A model generated the notes under the pieces. It did no database searches. It worked only from the letters and a program-made list of their open reading frames with translations, and was not told where the DNA came from. Made by a program: the position numbers and the translations under genes. This document shows, piece by piece, positions 54,196 through 64,000 of a stretch of 64,000 nt of DNA. Position 1 is the first letter of the stretch. Each line of letters begins with the position of its first letter. The stretch is from Bettongia penicillata ogilbyi (Eukaryota; Chordata; Mammalia; Diprotodontia; Potoroidae): NCBI GenBank assembly GCA_023548195.1, contig JAJHZJ010000009.1:3143501-3207500 (forward strand). Direction: 5' to 3'.

Positions 54196-54559
54196 TCACA
54201 GCAGGTATTTAAGCTCAGTCAATTTTCCAGTACTAAGAATCGTGTCAAGGACTAAGGTTTTGTTTAAGTTAACAAATGGTTGTCATTCAATGTTAAATGA
54301 ACCCCATAGTCATAAATTTGCAAAATTACCATGCTCTGCTGAATGCTTTACCTTGACTGTGTTAGTGCATTGCAGACCCATGGGGATGGGGAAGAGAAAG
54401 TAATGTTAGATACCATATCCATGTGTCTGTTGTGGTGGTTGTTGCATTTAGCCAACGTACATAAGAGTTGAGAGGCATCATATTGCTGTCCGTCACAGAA
54501 GTTTAATGTCGAAATGGCCCCCAAGGTCATCTGTGCAGGAATAAGAATTCCTTTTATAG
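54196..54559. other. Unassigned non-coding sequence
   Basis: No recognised repeat; overlapping frames at 54134-54403 and 54348-54572 without domains. Confidence 0.4.
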
Positions 54560-55090
54560 TATCCTCATCCACAGTATCTTTCTACAGAAGAAAGACTTCC
54601 AGGGAAGGAGAACCTACCACTTAGCAAGCCAGTACATTTTACTTTGAAGGTGCCTCTAATTATTAGAGAATTTTTCCTCACATTGTGGCTTAATATTCCT
54701 TTCTGTAGGTTCTACTCATCCCTCCTTGTACTCTCCTTTGGAAGTGAGAAGAACAAATGCAAAGATCATGTTCTTCCTAAAATTTTCTCTGCTTTTAGCT
54801 ACATATACCTAGTTCTTTCGGCTAGTCCTCCTATAAAATGGTTTTCTGTCATTACCATTTTGAACATTCCCCACTGGATATACTTCAGTTTGTCAAAGTC
54901 CTTCTTAAAACATGTGTGTGCTCATCCTTCATTGACGAAGAAGACCATGCCATCAGAGAAATAATGACTTGACCCACACTTAAATTTGTTCGAGTGAGGG
55001 AAGGCTGTGCAGGCCTTCTTAAAATAATGCCCACAATCCTCCAGATGTGATTTGACTTGAGTGGGGTACAGGAAACCTCTCACCTCCCTC
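54560..55090. mobile_element. CR1/L3-type LINE 3' end, split by a SINE
   Basis: gaatttttcctcacattgtg, cccactggatatacttcagt, tgtcaaagtccttcttaaaa, then after the SINE aatgcccacaatcctccaga and tgtgatttgacttgagtggg. Same family as 19055-19600. Confidence 0.75.
54911..55013 (-). mobile_element. Marsupial SINE, 5'-truncated, inserted in CR1/L3
   Basis: Reverse of the gtcatcctgatgaatatctg family 3' end: catccttcattgacgaagaa, gaccatgccatcagagaaat, gagtgagggaaggctgtgca. Exact 11-bp TSD ccttcttaaaa at 54900-54910 and 55014-55024. Confidence 0.93.
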
Positions 55091-55361
55091 TAGGCAGTCA
55101 ACTGGAGGAGATACATTAGTTTTTTTTTTCTTTTGGCAGTTCAGTACATGTTGTTATGTTATTGACCGACAATGAATATGCGGTTCACCAAAAGTCCCCA
55201 AATTTCGTTTTAACTGTTGTCTAGCCATGTCTCCCCATTCTGTACTTGTGGAAATGGCTCTTCAAACTGAAATGAAGGACTAAATAAACCATCCCAGCTC
55301 TCTGGGAACTAGAAACGAGAACTCAGATGTACCCAAGAAGCCCATGCATAAGCCAGCCCTC
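55091..55361. other. Unassigned non-coding sequence
   Basis: T tract at 55121-55130; otherwise nothing recognised. Confidence 0.4.
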
Positions 55362-55378
55362 AAAATTTTGCCTATGTG
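55362..55378. repeat. Left TSD of HAL1-like 3' end
   Basis: aaaattttgcctatgtg, exact match to 55621-55637. Confidence 0.93.
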
Positions 55379-55620
55379 CCATGGGGTATAGAGATCTATC
55401 TGTCCTACAGAAAAATAGAAGGGAAGGGGATAAGAGAAGAGGGAGTGATAGAAGGGAGGGTAGATTGGGGGAAGGGGTAATCAGAATGCATGCCATCTTG
55501 TGGTGGGAGGAGGGGAGAGAAGATAGTAAGAAAATTTGGAACTCATAATCTTGTGGAAGTGAATGTTGACAACTAAAAATAAATTATTTTTTTTAAAAAG
55601 AGAACGTAAAGAAGCCAATA
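55379..55620 (+). mobile_element. HAL1-like 3' end, 5'-truncated
   Basis: Family 3' UTR: tggggtatagagatctatct, gtcctacagaaaaatagaag, aatttggaactcataatctt, aactaaaaataaattatttt. The canonical end is followed by about 30 bases (tttttaaaaagagaacgtaa, agaagccaat) before the TSD, so extra 3' sequence may have been carried along. A 73-codon plus frame over it is not a gene. Confidence 0.92.
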
Positions 55621-55637
55621 AAAATTTTGCCTATGTG
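55621..55637. repeat. Right TSD of HAL1-like 3' end
   Basis: Exact 17-bp copy of the left repeat. Confidence 0.93.
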
Positions 55638-55874
55638 AAATGAAACAAAAAATGTAAGGAAGCAATACCTTCTTTAGAGTGAGAAAGGAAAGCCACTGTG
55701 GGCTGGAGGCCTGCAGGTGCTTCCCGTTCCATATGTGTCTTTGTACTCCACTGGCATGCTTCCTATCTGGGGCAGGCAACCAACCAGGAGGTCATGTCCT
55801 GTGTATATCTGGTCTGTGACCCCTGGATGAGTTGCTAGAGGCCACCATGCTTAGAACACCAAGTGGATGTTGAT
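55638..55874. other. Unassigned non-coding sequence
   Basis: No recognised repeat. Confidence 0.4.
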
Positions 55875-55975
55875 GACAAATTCTGTCATCTGTAAAGAGA
55901 AGGGGTTGGATTAGATGGTCTCAGAGGGTAAGATTCCTTCCTAGCTTTAACACAGTTGTCTATAAGGCTCTGTGC
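55875..55975 (+). mobile_element. MIR 3' half
   Basis: tctgtcatctgtaaagagaa, ggggttggattagatggtct, gattccttcctagctttaac. Confidence 0.8.
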
Positions 55976-56419
55976 TGCAGATTCAGTTGCTGCATGCCTG
56001 AAATTAACTTGTAAGACCATTCCTTTCTTACAGGTGTGCCTATGGTGACACAGTCAAACCCCTATTTAACCATCTGGGTCCATCTGGGCCCCATTCCAGA
56101 ATCATCAAGTTTCCAACAAAAACTCCGGTGTTAACAAAGCAAGCCCAAGAGAGAAACTACATGAAGACAAACTTGTTTTCAAAATTATAAACCTACTTAA
56201 TTCAAAAGTAGAAATTTGCAGAGAATGGTGAAGATCCCTTCTGAGGTTTCTAAGGGACTAGGGAAAGGAGATTTCATGAGCAGGAAATTTAAATATTGCA
56301 TGGATGAGCATAAAGTAAGACTGGTGAATAACTCCTGGCGCAAGGTTTCCTGGCATCATTTGTGGTTTGCATCGTGCTCATTTCAGGAATTTTAAATGAC
56401 TTGCAAATCTCTGTCTCTC
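55976..56419. other. Unassigned non-coding sequence
   Basis: No recognised repeat or coding frame. Confidence 0.4.
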
Positions 56420-56745
56420 TTACCAACATCCCTCAACTCTCATTTTACCATATAGAACATGTCCTTCCACTCTCTCCTACCAATACCAGACCTGCTCACC
56501 TCATTATCATCCTCCCACCAATTAGCTAATGAAAATATAGTAGTGACATGAGATTGTTGATTGGCATTCCCACAGACCTCTCTTTTCTTCTAGTGAATCC
56601 CTTCCTTCTGCAGCTCTATAACTTGTCTCCTAACATATACTTACATTTTTACAAATAGGGATTGTTTCATTTATAGTATACTACCTATTACAGTGCCTGG
56701 TCCATAGAAAGTGCTTAATAAATGTTTGCTGGTTAATAATAGGCA
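56420..56745 (+). mobile_element. L2 3' end, degenerate body with clear tail
   Basis: The tail at 56655-56745 is clear (attacagtgcctggtccata, gaaagtgcttaataaatgtt). The body upstream is weak. Confidence 0.65.
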
Positions 56746-56789
56746 GAATAAAATTCTCTTTTTTTCAGGGACAAGAGACTTTTCCAAAG

Positions 56790-56990
56790 CAGTTACATAT
56801 CCGATTACCTTTTGTTATTTTCATAGTAGGCCTATGAAGTAGAGAGGACAGGGCTTATATTATTGTCCTCAAACAGTAGAATGAGAATATGAAGGTGGTG
56901 AGAACTTACGTGATTTACCAAGTTAAACAATGAATACGTGGCAGTTCGTGGACTCCAGAACCCAGAACAGGAACCAAGAGGGTTCCTGTA
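56790..56990 (-). mobile_element. MIR-type SINE, degenerate
   Basis: catagtaggcctatgaagta, gtcctcaaacagtagaatga, acttacgtgatttaccaagt resemble a reversed MIR. Confidence 0.5.
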
Positions 56991-57104
56991 TATGTGATCT
57001 CTGTTATGAAAATGATATCTCATTATGGGGTTGTCATCTCCTATTCTTTGATATAATCTTCAACATCACTGTCTGGAAGGGGCTTATACCCCCAGCTGTA
57101 GTCA

Positions 57105-57170
57105 TTTCATGTATCTAGATATGTGTATAAATGTGTATGTGTATATGTGTGCATATACATGAAAAATTTT
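57105..57170. repeat. TG/TATG-rich simple repeat
   Basis: TGTATA/TGTG units. Confidence 0.75.
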
Positions 57171-57239
57171 CCAGTCAACTCAATATGTCTGTCTGAATCC
57201 TAACAACTTGATAGGTGAAAAGAGTCCTTGGTATTGACT

Positions 57240-57415
57240 TGTGACCCCCAAAAGGCATCACCCCAACTCATCCTCTTTTCCTCTCAATCTGCCCCTTCCT
57301 CCCTTTCCTGTTCCTTCAAAATTTCTTTATTTATACTAACGATGCCTCCCATGTACCCAGATACATAAAGTCAGCAACATCTTTGATTCTCTGTCTCTCA
57401 AACAATTCCATATAT
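57240..57415 (+). mobile_element. L2 fragment
   Basis: atgcctcccatgtacccaga, tacataaagtcagcaacatc, tttgattctctgtctctcaa match the L2 phrase for the start of its C-terminal region. Confidence 0.65.
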
Positions 57416-57424
57416 GTTTCATAG

Positions 57425-57635
57425 ATCACTGGATGTAGAGTTGGGGGGAAGTGTATTCAGATCTCACCTCAGACTGTAGACTCAGACTACAGATGTATGA
57501 CTACAGACCAGTCACATAGCCTGTCTGAGCATGTTTTCCCATCTGTCAACTCAGAATCATAACACTTGTAGTGGCTGCATAACCCGGGGGGCTGTCAAGA
57601 AGATCGAAAGGCTTTGCAAACTTTAAAGATTATTT
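57425..57635 (+). mobile_element. CORE-SINE
   Basis: tcactggatgtagagttggg, actacagaccagtcacatag, gcatgttttcccatctgtca, ggctttgcaaactttaaaga. Confidence 0.75.
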
Positions 57636-57689
57636 TTTAAATTGGGATTGCCTTGCTATAGGGATCTACCATTGAGAAAACATCCTTGG

Positions 57690-57830
57690 TCAAAGCAGAT
57701 TTGCAATTTAAAATCTTAGGAGGTACTCAGGGCACTAAGCAGGTAAGTAACTTGCCCAGGAGCACACAGAGAGTGTATCACAAACAGAGCTTGAACTCAA
57801 TATTACAACTTTGGATATCTCTCTCATCTG
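57690..57830 (-). mobile_element. MIR fragment
   Basis: aagtaacttgcccaggagca, cacagagagtgtatcacaaa. Confidence 0.6.
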
Positions 57831-57884
57831 GGTTTTCCATTCCACTCCCACTGAAACCACCAAGCTCATACTTGCATCTTTCCT

Positions 57885-57965
57885 CCTTAGAACCAATGAG
57901 ATAATACACATAAGCACTCTGAAAATCTCACAGCATTATACAAATATTGGTGATTATTTGTCTTA
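57885..57965 (+). mobile_element. CORE-SINE tail
   Basis: caatgagataatacacataa, gcactctgaaaatctcacag, cattatacaaatattggtga. Confidence 0.65.
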
Positions 57966-57985
57966 CTGCTATAACAAGCTTTGAG

Positions 57986-58223
57986 AACAGTACGATAGAG
58001 CACGAGCCCTGGAATCACGAAGATTTGAGTTCAAATCTGACCTCAGGCACTTATGAGCTGTGTGACCCTGGGCAAGTCACTTAATCCTGTTTGCCTCAGT
58101 TTCCTCATCTGTAAAATGAGCTGGAGAAAGAAATGGCAAACCACTCTACTCCATTATCTTTGCCAAGAAAATCCCAAATAGGATCACAAAGAGTTGGACA
58201 CCATTGCATAGCAACTACAAATA
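57986..58223 (+). mobile_element. tRNA-headed SINE, full length
   Basis: acgatagagcacgagccctg, gctgtgtgaccctgggcaag, atctgtaaaatgagctggag, gatcacaaagagttggacac. Confidence 0.95.
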
Positions 58224-58234
58224 TTCACTGTTCC

Positions 58235-58540
58235 AAAAAAACCGATTCTGTCTGTGTTCCCCAGTCTTCTGCCTTCTCTTATTTCCATGCCTTTGCTGAA
58301 CTTATCCTCTATACTTGGGACAGAATCCCTCTGCATGCTCACCTATGCTTGTCCATTGTAGACATCCAACCCCAGACTGCTGTCTTCTTCATGAAGCCTC
58401 TGTGACTCACCAGCAAGAAACCAGTCTATCCCTCCCTTAGTTTTCTCATAACATTTTGCCTGGTTCACTTTTGTCCCTATCGCATGCTAATTCAAATCAT
58501 AGATGTGTGTTTGTCATGTCTTCCTGTCTCAGGCAATTGC
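58235..58540 (+). mobile_element. L2 3' region
   Basis: ccatgcctttgctgaactta, ctgctgtcttcttcatgaag, cctctgtgactcaccagcaa, cataacattttgcctggttc. Confidence 0.65.
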
Positions 58541-58549
58541 AGCTTGAGG

Positions 58550-58707
58550 TTATTTGAGAGGCAATATGTCATGATGTCCAGAATTCTGCATCTGTAGTAA
58601 GAGGATCTAGGTCCAAAACTTACCTCTGATATTTACTTAATCTATGTGATCTTGGGCAAATCACTTAAATTCTAAGGGCCTCAGTTTCCTCAACTATGAA
58701 AGGAAAA
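58550..58707 (+). mobile_element. MIR
   Basis: gtaagaggatctaggtccaa, gatcttgggcaaatcactta, gcctcagtttcctcaactat. Confidence 0.85.
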
Positions 58708-58709
58708 GG

Positions 58710-59115
58710 TTAGCAGCAGCTAGGTAGTCCAAGGGATAGGGCATTGGGCTTGGAGTTAAGAGGTATGTGTGTTTTCAATCATTTCAGTTGTCTTACTCTT
58801 GGTGATCCCGTTTATGATTTTCTTGGCTAAGATACTTTAGTGGTTTTCAATTTCCTTCTCCAGTTCATTTTACAGATGAGGAAACTGAGGCAAACTGGAT
58901 CACACGGCTAGTAAGTCTCTGAGGCTGGCTTTGAACAAGGGAAAATGTCTTCCTAACTCCAGGCCTGGCACTCAGAGTGCAAATTCTATCTCAGATACTT
59001 ACTAGCTATGTGACCCTTTTCAAGTTACTTGACTCTCTCCGGCTCAATTTCCTCAGCTATATAATGAAGGAGTTGGCCTCCCTTCTAGTCTTAAATCTGT
59101 GAGCCTATGACTTTT
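58710..59115 (+). mobile_element. SINE split by an opposite SINE
   Basis: The head at 58710-58766 (gcagctaggtagtccaaggg, cattgggcttggagttaaga) and the body from about 58976 (tctatctcagatacttacta, tcaatttcctcagctatata, ggagttggcctcccttctag) are one CORE-SINE on plus. Confidence 0.75.
58767..58975 (-). mobile_element. tRNA-headed SINE, 5'-truncated, inserted in a SINE
   Basis: caatcatttcagttgtctta, tcttggctaagatactttag, cagatgaggaaactgaggca, ctccaggcctggcactc. The tRNA-like head is missing. Confidence 0.9.
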
Positions 59116-60644
59116 CATCTTTGTTTACCTAGATCAGTGCACATTTTATACATAGGAAATACTTATAAATTCTTGATGAACTAAATGGAACTATATTCCC
59201 CAATAACCTGACATGCCTGAAATTCCTACTAATGAAATCACTACTTTGGGGTTAAGGCATTGTAGGCCATGATTAAAGTGCAAATATGTTATCTGATAGA
59301 GGAAATCCAAAGTAAGGGAGGATTGGAGAGTACTTAAGGAGTGGAACAAGAACTGGTTAAGTTTGGATGGAAGAAGGTGAGGGGTGAAGGACCATCTGGA
59401 GCACAGACCCTTCCCAGGTGTAGCGGAAGACTGAACACAGTAATGGGGGAGTTAAGGAAGGGGTAAATGTGAAGACAGTGAATGCCTGTAATTACCCAAA
59501 AAGGGAAGAGGTAGAGTAGGTATACCATGGCCAGAATGGGTATTGAATTGGGTAAATGTTGCTTTAGCAATGGCTCCAACTTATAAAGGGATAGGTGGTA
59601 TAGGGGAGGAGTGACGGGAAGGGACAGGAGGAAAGAAATGGGCAGACTTGGTAGCTCTTTCTGTGGTTAACCAGCCAGCTGAGTCACCTGGCTAGCTGCC
59701 CAGATCATTCTCTCCAAGGCATCATTTTATTGTCACCAACTCCAGTGTCCTCTCCCACCAGGGCTCCAGTGCCTTTTTGTGGAGGCGGGGATAAGGGGGG
59801 AGGGGAGGAGGTTGACTGTGATTAGGGCTGACCTTGTCCAAAACCTCTTCCAACAGTTCAGAGGTCATACCCAAGCAAATAGCTCCCCAATGACTGGAGA
59901 TACTTCTAGTGCAACCAGAAGCAGGATGTAAATATATTGATTGAACAAATGCCTATTTGTATAGAGACTGCTATGTGTCTGGGAGGCTCCTGAGGGAAAA
60001 GTCATTTCTAAAGCAATAAAAAAGAGGCCAAGCGGGCAGTCCAGTGACTTTGATCCCCCAAGCAAAACCACTTTATGTGAAGTCAGTGAGTTCATCTGTG
60101 AGGGGGAGAGGGAATTTGCTTAGGGTAGGGCAGACAGAAGAAACTTTAATGCTTGATCTAAGGAATAGAAAAGCAGCCCCAAGCATCAGTGGTTCAAGTG
60201 GCCACCTTCTTCCTGGGATTTAGAAGGAAAAACTACAGGGTGGGTGGGTGATTAGAGAACCTGGCATGCCCTTAGTAGAGAGAGGAGGCTAGGCCAAGGC
60301 TGAATTTGCCCTAACCCACCCCACCACTTGTTATGTCTGTCTGTGGCTTCTAATTATGAGCTAGCAGAGGGCACTCACCAGCCCCTGAGAGCACAAGTGT
60401 GTACGTTTTTCCACACCTTTCCTTGGGGTTGGTTTGTAGATTAACTGGTGCCAGGACCGACTGGGAAGCGGGCAGACCATCAAGTCCTAACCTGTTGAGT
60501 CAGCACAAAGCTTTGATCATCCAAGATGCTTCATCCAGGCAGGGAAGAGTGCAAGGGAATCTTCCCCCACCATGTGGCCAACACAGCTTCTGCACAGAAC
60601 ACCTTTGATCCAGTTCTCTAATTCTGTACCTCCTGTTTTATTGG
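59116..60644. other. Unassigned, mostly repeat-free
   Basis: 1.5 kb without a recognised repeat except a possible L2 tail at 59128-59180. G-rich at 59785-59815. 60330-60620 reads like unique, possibly conserved sequence (cttctaattatgagctagca). No supported gene; frames of 69-81 codons have no known domain. Confidence 0.4.
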
Positions 60645-60835
60645 AGTGCAGCATCAGAGACTTAGAGCCAGGAGGAGTCTTACAGGTCATCAGATTCTTC
60701 CCTTTCATCCTCTAGGTAAGGAAAATGAGGCTGAGAAAACTCAAATCACTTACCGAGGGTTCCATAAGTAAAAAATGACACCAGCATTTAACCCTAGCTT
60801 TCTGAGTCCAAAGGCTCTGCTCTTTCCCCAGAATT
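60645..60835 (-). mobile_element. MIR
   Basis: agacttagagccaggaggag, taaggaaaatgaggctgaga, ccctagctttctgagtccaa. Confidence 0.8.
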
Positions 60836-60949
60836 CCATCACTGTTTTCTCAGAGCCTAGGGAAACCCAAAAGGAATCATGACCCAAATTCATTAAGGTC
60901 TCCACATTGTCTACCATGGCACCCGTGGAATTGAAGTCTCATAGAATGA

Positions 60950-61080
60950 GACATGGAAGGACCATAGGTTCATAGGTAAAGAGCTTTAAGGAATCTCAGA
61001 GGTCAGTCTGTCCACCTCTCATTTTACAGATAAAAACCTGAGGCCCAAAGACTGACCCAAGGTCTCACAAGTGGAAAATA
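60950..61080 (-). mobile_element. MIR fragment
   Basis: gaatctcagaggtcagtctg, cattttacagataaaaacct, gaggcccaaagactgaccca. Confidence 0.8.
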
Positions 61081-62379
61081 TCCTAGAAGACCACCTTAGC
61101 ATCCTTTTGACCTCAGGTGGGACCAAACCTAATTTTGCCCAGACACGTAGAGAGGTATTTCTTGGGACAGAAGGGAAGGAAGGAGTTAGGAAGGAGAGCA
61201 TGCTATGCCCTCTTATTCCAGTGTCTAACCATTTCTCATGAAATTCTTCTAACACATCTCTCTTGTTCATTTACTCTTAACGGTCCCCAGTAAGAAAGAA
61301 AATAGAACACCACCAGCTGTTTTACCAACAATATTATCATCCTCCTGTCCCTTCTGTCTTCATCATTGGGGGTCTGAGCTTGATGGGGACTCTGGAGAAG
61401 GATGGTTTTTAGTTGACCTCCTAGGTCAAACAGTGCACTCAAGACTGTAGGATAGAATTCTTCCCAATGAGACAAATAACTTGACATTCTAAATTTCTAA
61501 AGGATAGCTAAAGATAGGGAGTAGAGATTACTAGGGGACTGAGACAAAACTATGAAGTCAGCAAAACTCCTTTTTGGCACTCCCATCCCCCTCCCCCCTC
61601 TGGGAGCCTCTTACTATTTCCTGCCATCCTTGGCAAATTCTCCTCTATTGTGCCCAAAGCTGATGATGGCTTACTGTCTCCTCTCAGGGGTAAATGCTTT
61701 TAATAGGAGACTCTTTAAGGAGATTTTAAAGGCTATAAGATCCCAAGGAATAAATCTCTAATGGGTAGCATTCCAGGTACTTTGATAGGCATGACACAGT
61801 TAATTTTTGGTGAGGCAAGAGGAATTTTCCCAGAACCCCCCAATCCTACTATGAAGGCAGTAGCCTCTTCCACCTTCTTGTAAAGCTGGTCCTGCTGGGG
61901 GCCCCCTCCCTGAAAGTTTAACAATTAAACCAGTAGACTGTCTCCTTCACTATTTAACTAGCTATACTGTTTGGCTCTAAGGCTAATGATCTGTAACTAT
62001 TAATTAGTACACATATAATTAGGGATGGGGAAATCCAGCCATAGATAATATCAGAACCATTTTCCTCCTGCCCCCCTCTCTCCCATTCCAACTCCCTGGA
62101 ATGCCAGGATGGCACTCTTCTGCCCCACCCCCCATCCTCCAGTCACATACTCTCCTCCTTCCACCTTCTAACAATGGGCAGCGCCAAAATGCCCAGAGGA
62201 AGACAGCCTTGCTCAGGCCTGCTAAGGCTACAATAAGCTGTGTTTTAATTCCCAATGGAAAGCTTTCCTCCCACCCACACTGCTTTCTTGAAACAGCTAA
62301 TTGAACGAAGACTCTCCCTCCCCTTTTCTCTTCTCCCCCTTCCCCTCCCCCGAGTCAAAGACTAATCCTGCCTTCTCAA
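61081..62379. other. Unassigned, mostly repeat-free
   Basis: 1.3 kb with no repeat I recognise. C/T-rich tracts at 61585-61600 and 62310-62350. 61940-62020 has several AT cores (gctaatgatctgtaactatt, aattagtacacatataatta). Frames of 63-83 codons lack support. Confidence 0.4.
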
Positions 62380-62620
62380 GCCTTAAGACAACAACATGCT
62401 AGGCCACGGGTATCACACTGCACTGTGGGCAGGGCTGGATAGGCAAATTTGTAAAGTCATCAAACTCGGATTCCTCTTCCTAATGACTCTCCTCCTTGTC
62501 CTCATTCTCTCTCCTGTTTTTTCCCAATGAAATCTTCTCCCAGCTGACTGATCCTAATTCAAAAGCGTCTGATGAGCTAATTCACATTCAAATGTGAAGC
62601 CATAAGTGACCCTGGTCCTT
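62380..62620. other. Candidate conserved non-coding element
   Basis: Repeat-free. A perfect 8-bp inverted repeat lies at 62581-62598 (ttcacatt, ca, aatgtgaa), next to gagctaattcac and cctaattcaaaagcg. Looks regulatory; not proven. Confidence 0.35.
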
Positions 62621-62811
62621 AATCTGGAGTCCATGGAGTTTTTAATAATATGTTCATAATTGTATTTCAATATACTTTCCTTTATAATCCTGCGTGTTTT
62701 ATTTTATGTATTTAAAACATTTTTCTGAGAGAATGTCTTCGCCAGGCTGTCAAAGGGATCCATGAAATAAACAAACAAAAAGAACCTCTGGTCTAACATG
62801 CCACACTTCTC
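62621..62811. other. Unassigned non-coding sequence
   Basis: 62620-62790 shows ggagtccatggagttttta and gggatccatgaaataaa, phrases found in some old repeats, but no family can be named. Confidence 0.4.
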
Positions 62812-63056
62812 AGTAGCTACCATTTATCTACCATCTATTATGTGCCTGGCACTGTGCCAAGAGCATTATCTCATTTTATCCTCAGAACAACTCTGGGAGG
62901 TATATTCTATTACTATCCCCTTTTACAGATGAGGAAACTGAGGCAAACAGGTCAAATGATTTGCCAATATTAACACAGCTAGTATCTGCCAGATCTGACT
63001 TCAGATCTTCCTGATTCCAGGTCCAGCACTCTATCCACTGTACCACCTAGATACTT
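62812..63056 (-). mobile_element. CORE-SINE (MIR type), full length
   Basis: atgtgcctggcactgtgcca, ctcattttatcctcagaaca, cttttacagatgaggaaact, cactctatccactgtaccac. Confidence 0.92.
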
Positions 63057-63564
63057 AAAGAATTAAAGTTCTGATGACTGAATTTTAGACATGAACAGGA
63101 GATGGCAAAAGATATTTGGAGAGATAAGGAGCCTTTCCAGTGTGCCCCATCTCCAACACAGCCCACAATGGATCGGAGTCCCTGGCACCCAGGAACAGGG
63201 GAGAGAGGATCCAACATGAAGACAAATGTATAAGAGCCAGGCTTCCAGACAGAACTAGAACGCTGAGATTGGAATAGCTGCGATGGAATAGCTTTGGCGT
63301 GCTTTGGGTTGTTAATTTTCTTTATGTCTTAAAACAGCTCCTGGATGAATGGCCTCCCTCCAAGTTTAGTTTCTCTTCATTAGCTGTCCCCATTACTCTC
63401 TCTAATGGGGGAGAGGGGAGTCAGAGAGGAGAAAGTGTGGAGAACTTCAAACAACAAAACTCCATGGAGAGTAGTTGGGGTTTATCAAGGATTTCCGCCA
63501 TTTTTCTCACCTTAGTCTGGGTTGCACCAATAGTTAATTCCCTGGGATAACTGACAATTCACAA
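63057..63564. other. Unassigned non-coding sequence
   Basis: No recognised repeat. The 83-codon plus frame at 63299-63550 has no known domain. Confidence 0.4.
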
Positions 63565-64000
63565 GAATCAATGAATCAAAATATTTCCTAGTGACCATCT
63601 AGTCAGATTTCTGACCTCAAGGCAGGAGTATCCTCTAATAGTATTCTTGACAGATAGTTGCATTGGATGCATTGAATCCATCCAATCATGGCAGCTCACT
63701 ACCTCCCATATCAGCCTACCTTTTTGATAGACAATGCTAATGATACATACATTTTTTTCCTAATATTGATCCAAAGTCTGCCTCCTTATAACTTCTATTG
63801 AATGGAACTAGTGATATAATCTGGAGCTACAAAAAATATCTACCACCTCTTCCATATGACAATCTTCCAAATATTTTAAAACAGTATATCTTCCCTTTTA
63901 AATCCTTTTTTCCCCATCCTAAACTTCTCTAGTTCTTTCAAGTATTTCTTATATGATATGGTTTCTAGAATCTCACCAGATAGATCTGCTTTAACTTGTC
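63565..64000. mobile_element. CR1/L3-type LINE 3' end, runs off the window
   Basis: atggcagctcactacctccc, gatccaaagtctgcctcctt, cctaaacttctctagttctt, atatgatatggtttctagaa show the CR1/L3 3' end order. Confidence 0.65.

Overview
The window reads as non-coding nuclear DNA of a marsupial. No protein-coding exon, tRNA, rRNA gene or CpG-rich promoter could be supported. All long open frames are repeat-derived (TTCC, TTTC, TCTC, ATCT, TG or TA tracts), fall inside retrotransposon remnants, or are short chance frames. The assignment to marsupials rests on repeat content: many CORE-SINEs and L2 ends, tRNA-headed SINEs whose 3' ends read like gtcacgaagagtcggacac, SINEs with the body gtcatcctgatgaatatctg, CR1/L3 ends, and L1 and half-L1 (HAL1-like) elements of the marsupial type. 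The species cannot be told from sequence alone.

Layout. 1-3.2 kb: L2/SINE tails with long TTCC/TTTC arrays. 3.2-6.9 kb: a complete HAL1-like element with a broken ORF1, no ORF2 and a target-site duplication (TSD). 6.9-20 kb: L2, MIR, SINEs, a 7SL RNA pseudogene and a CR1/L3 end. 20.0-20.4 kb: the best candidate for a conserved regulatory element, rich in homeodomain-type TAAT cores. 20.7-26 kb: two L1 3' ends, one cut by a SINE and the other by an opposite L1. 26-36 kb: L2, MIR, SINEs, microsatellites and stretches with no recognised repeat. 35.9-40.0 kb: a long decayed minus-strand L1 with recognisable endonuclease and reverse-transcriptase remnants. 40.66-41.58 kb: a 5'-inverted (twin-primed) HAL1-like insertion with an exact 14-bp TSD. 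42-58 kb: dense nested repeats including a palindromic hAT-like MITE, a MIR split by a HAL1-like 3' end, a second 7SL pseudogene inside an L2, a SINE inside a CR1/L3, and a HAL1-like 3' end with an exact 17-bp TSD. 58-64 kb: L2, MIR, SINEs and two large stretches with no recognised repeat, then a CR1/L3 end.

There is no gene system here whose parts work together. The content is (a) layered insertions whose nesting gives a relative chronology (L2, MIR and CR1/L3 generally older; tRNA-headed SINEs, 7SL copies and HAL1-like copies younger), and (b) several repeat-free islands that could be conserved regulatory elements, as expected in an intron or intergenic region. Repeat family names come from memory of consensus sequences, not from a search. 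Boundaries are accurate to about 10-20 bases except where a TSD is given.
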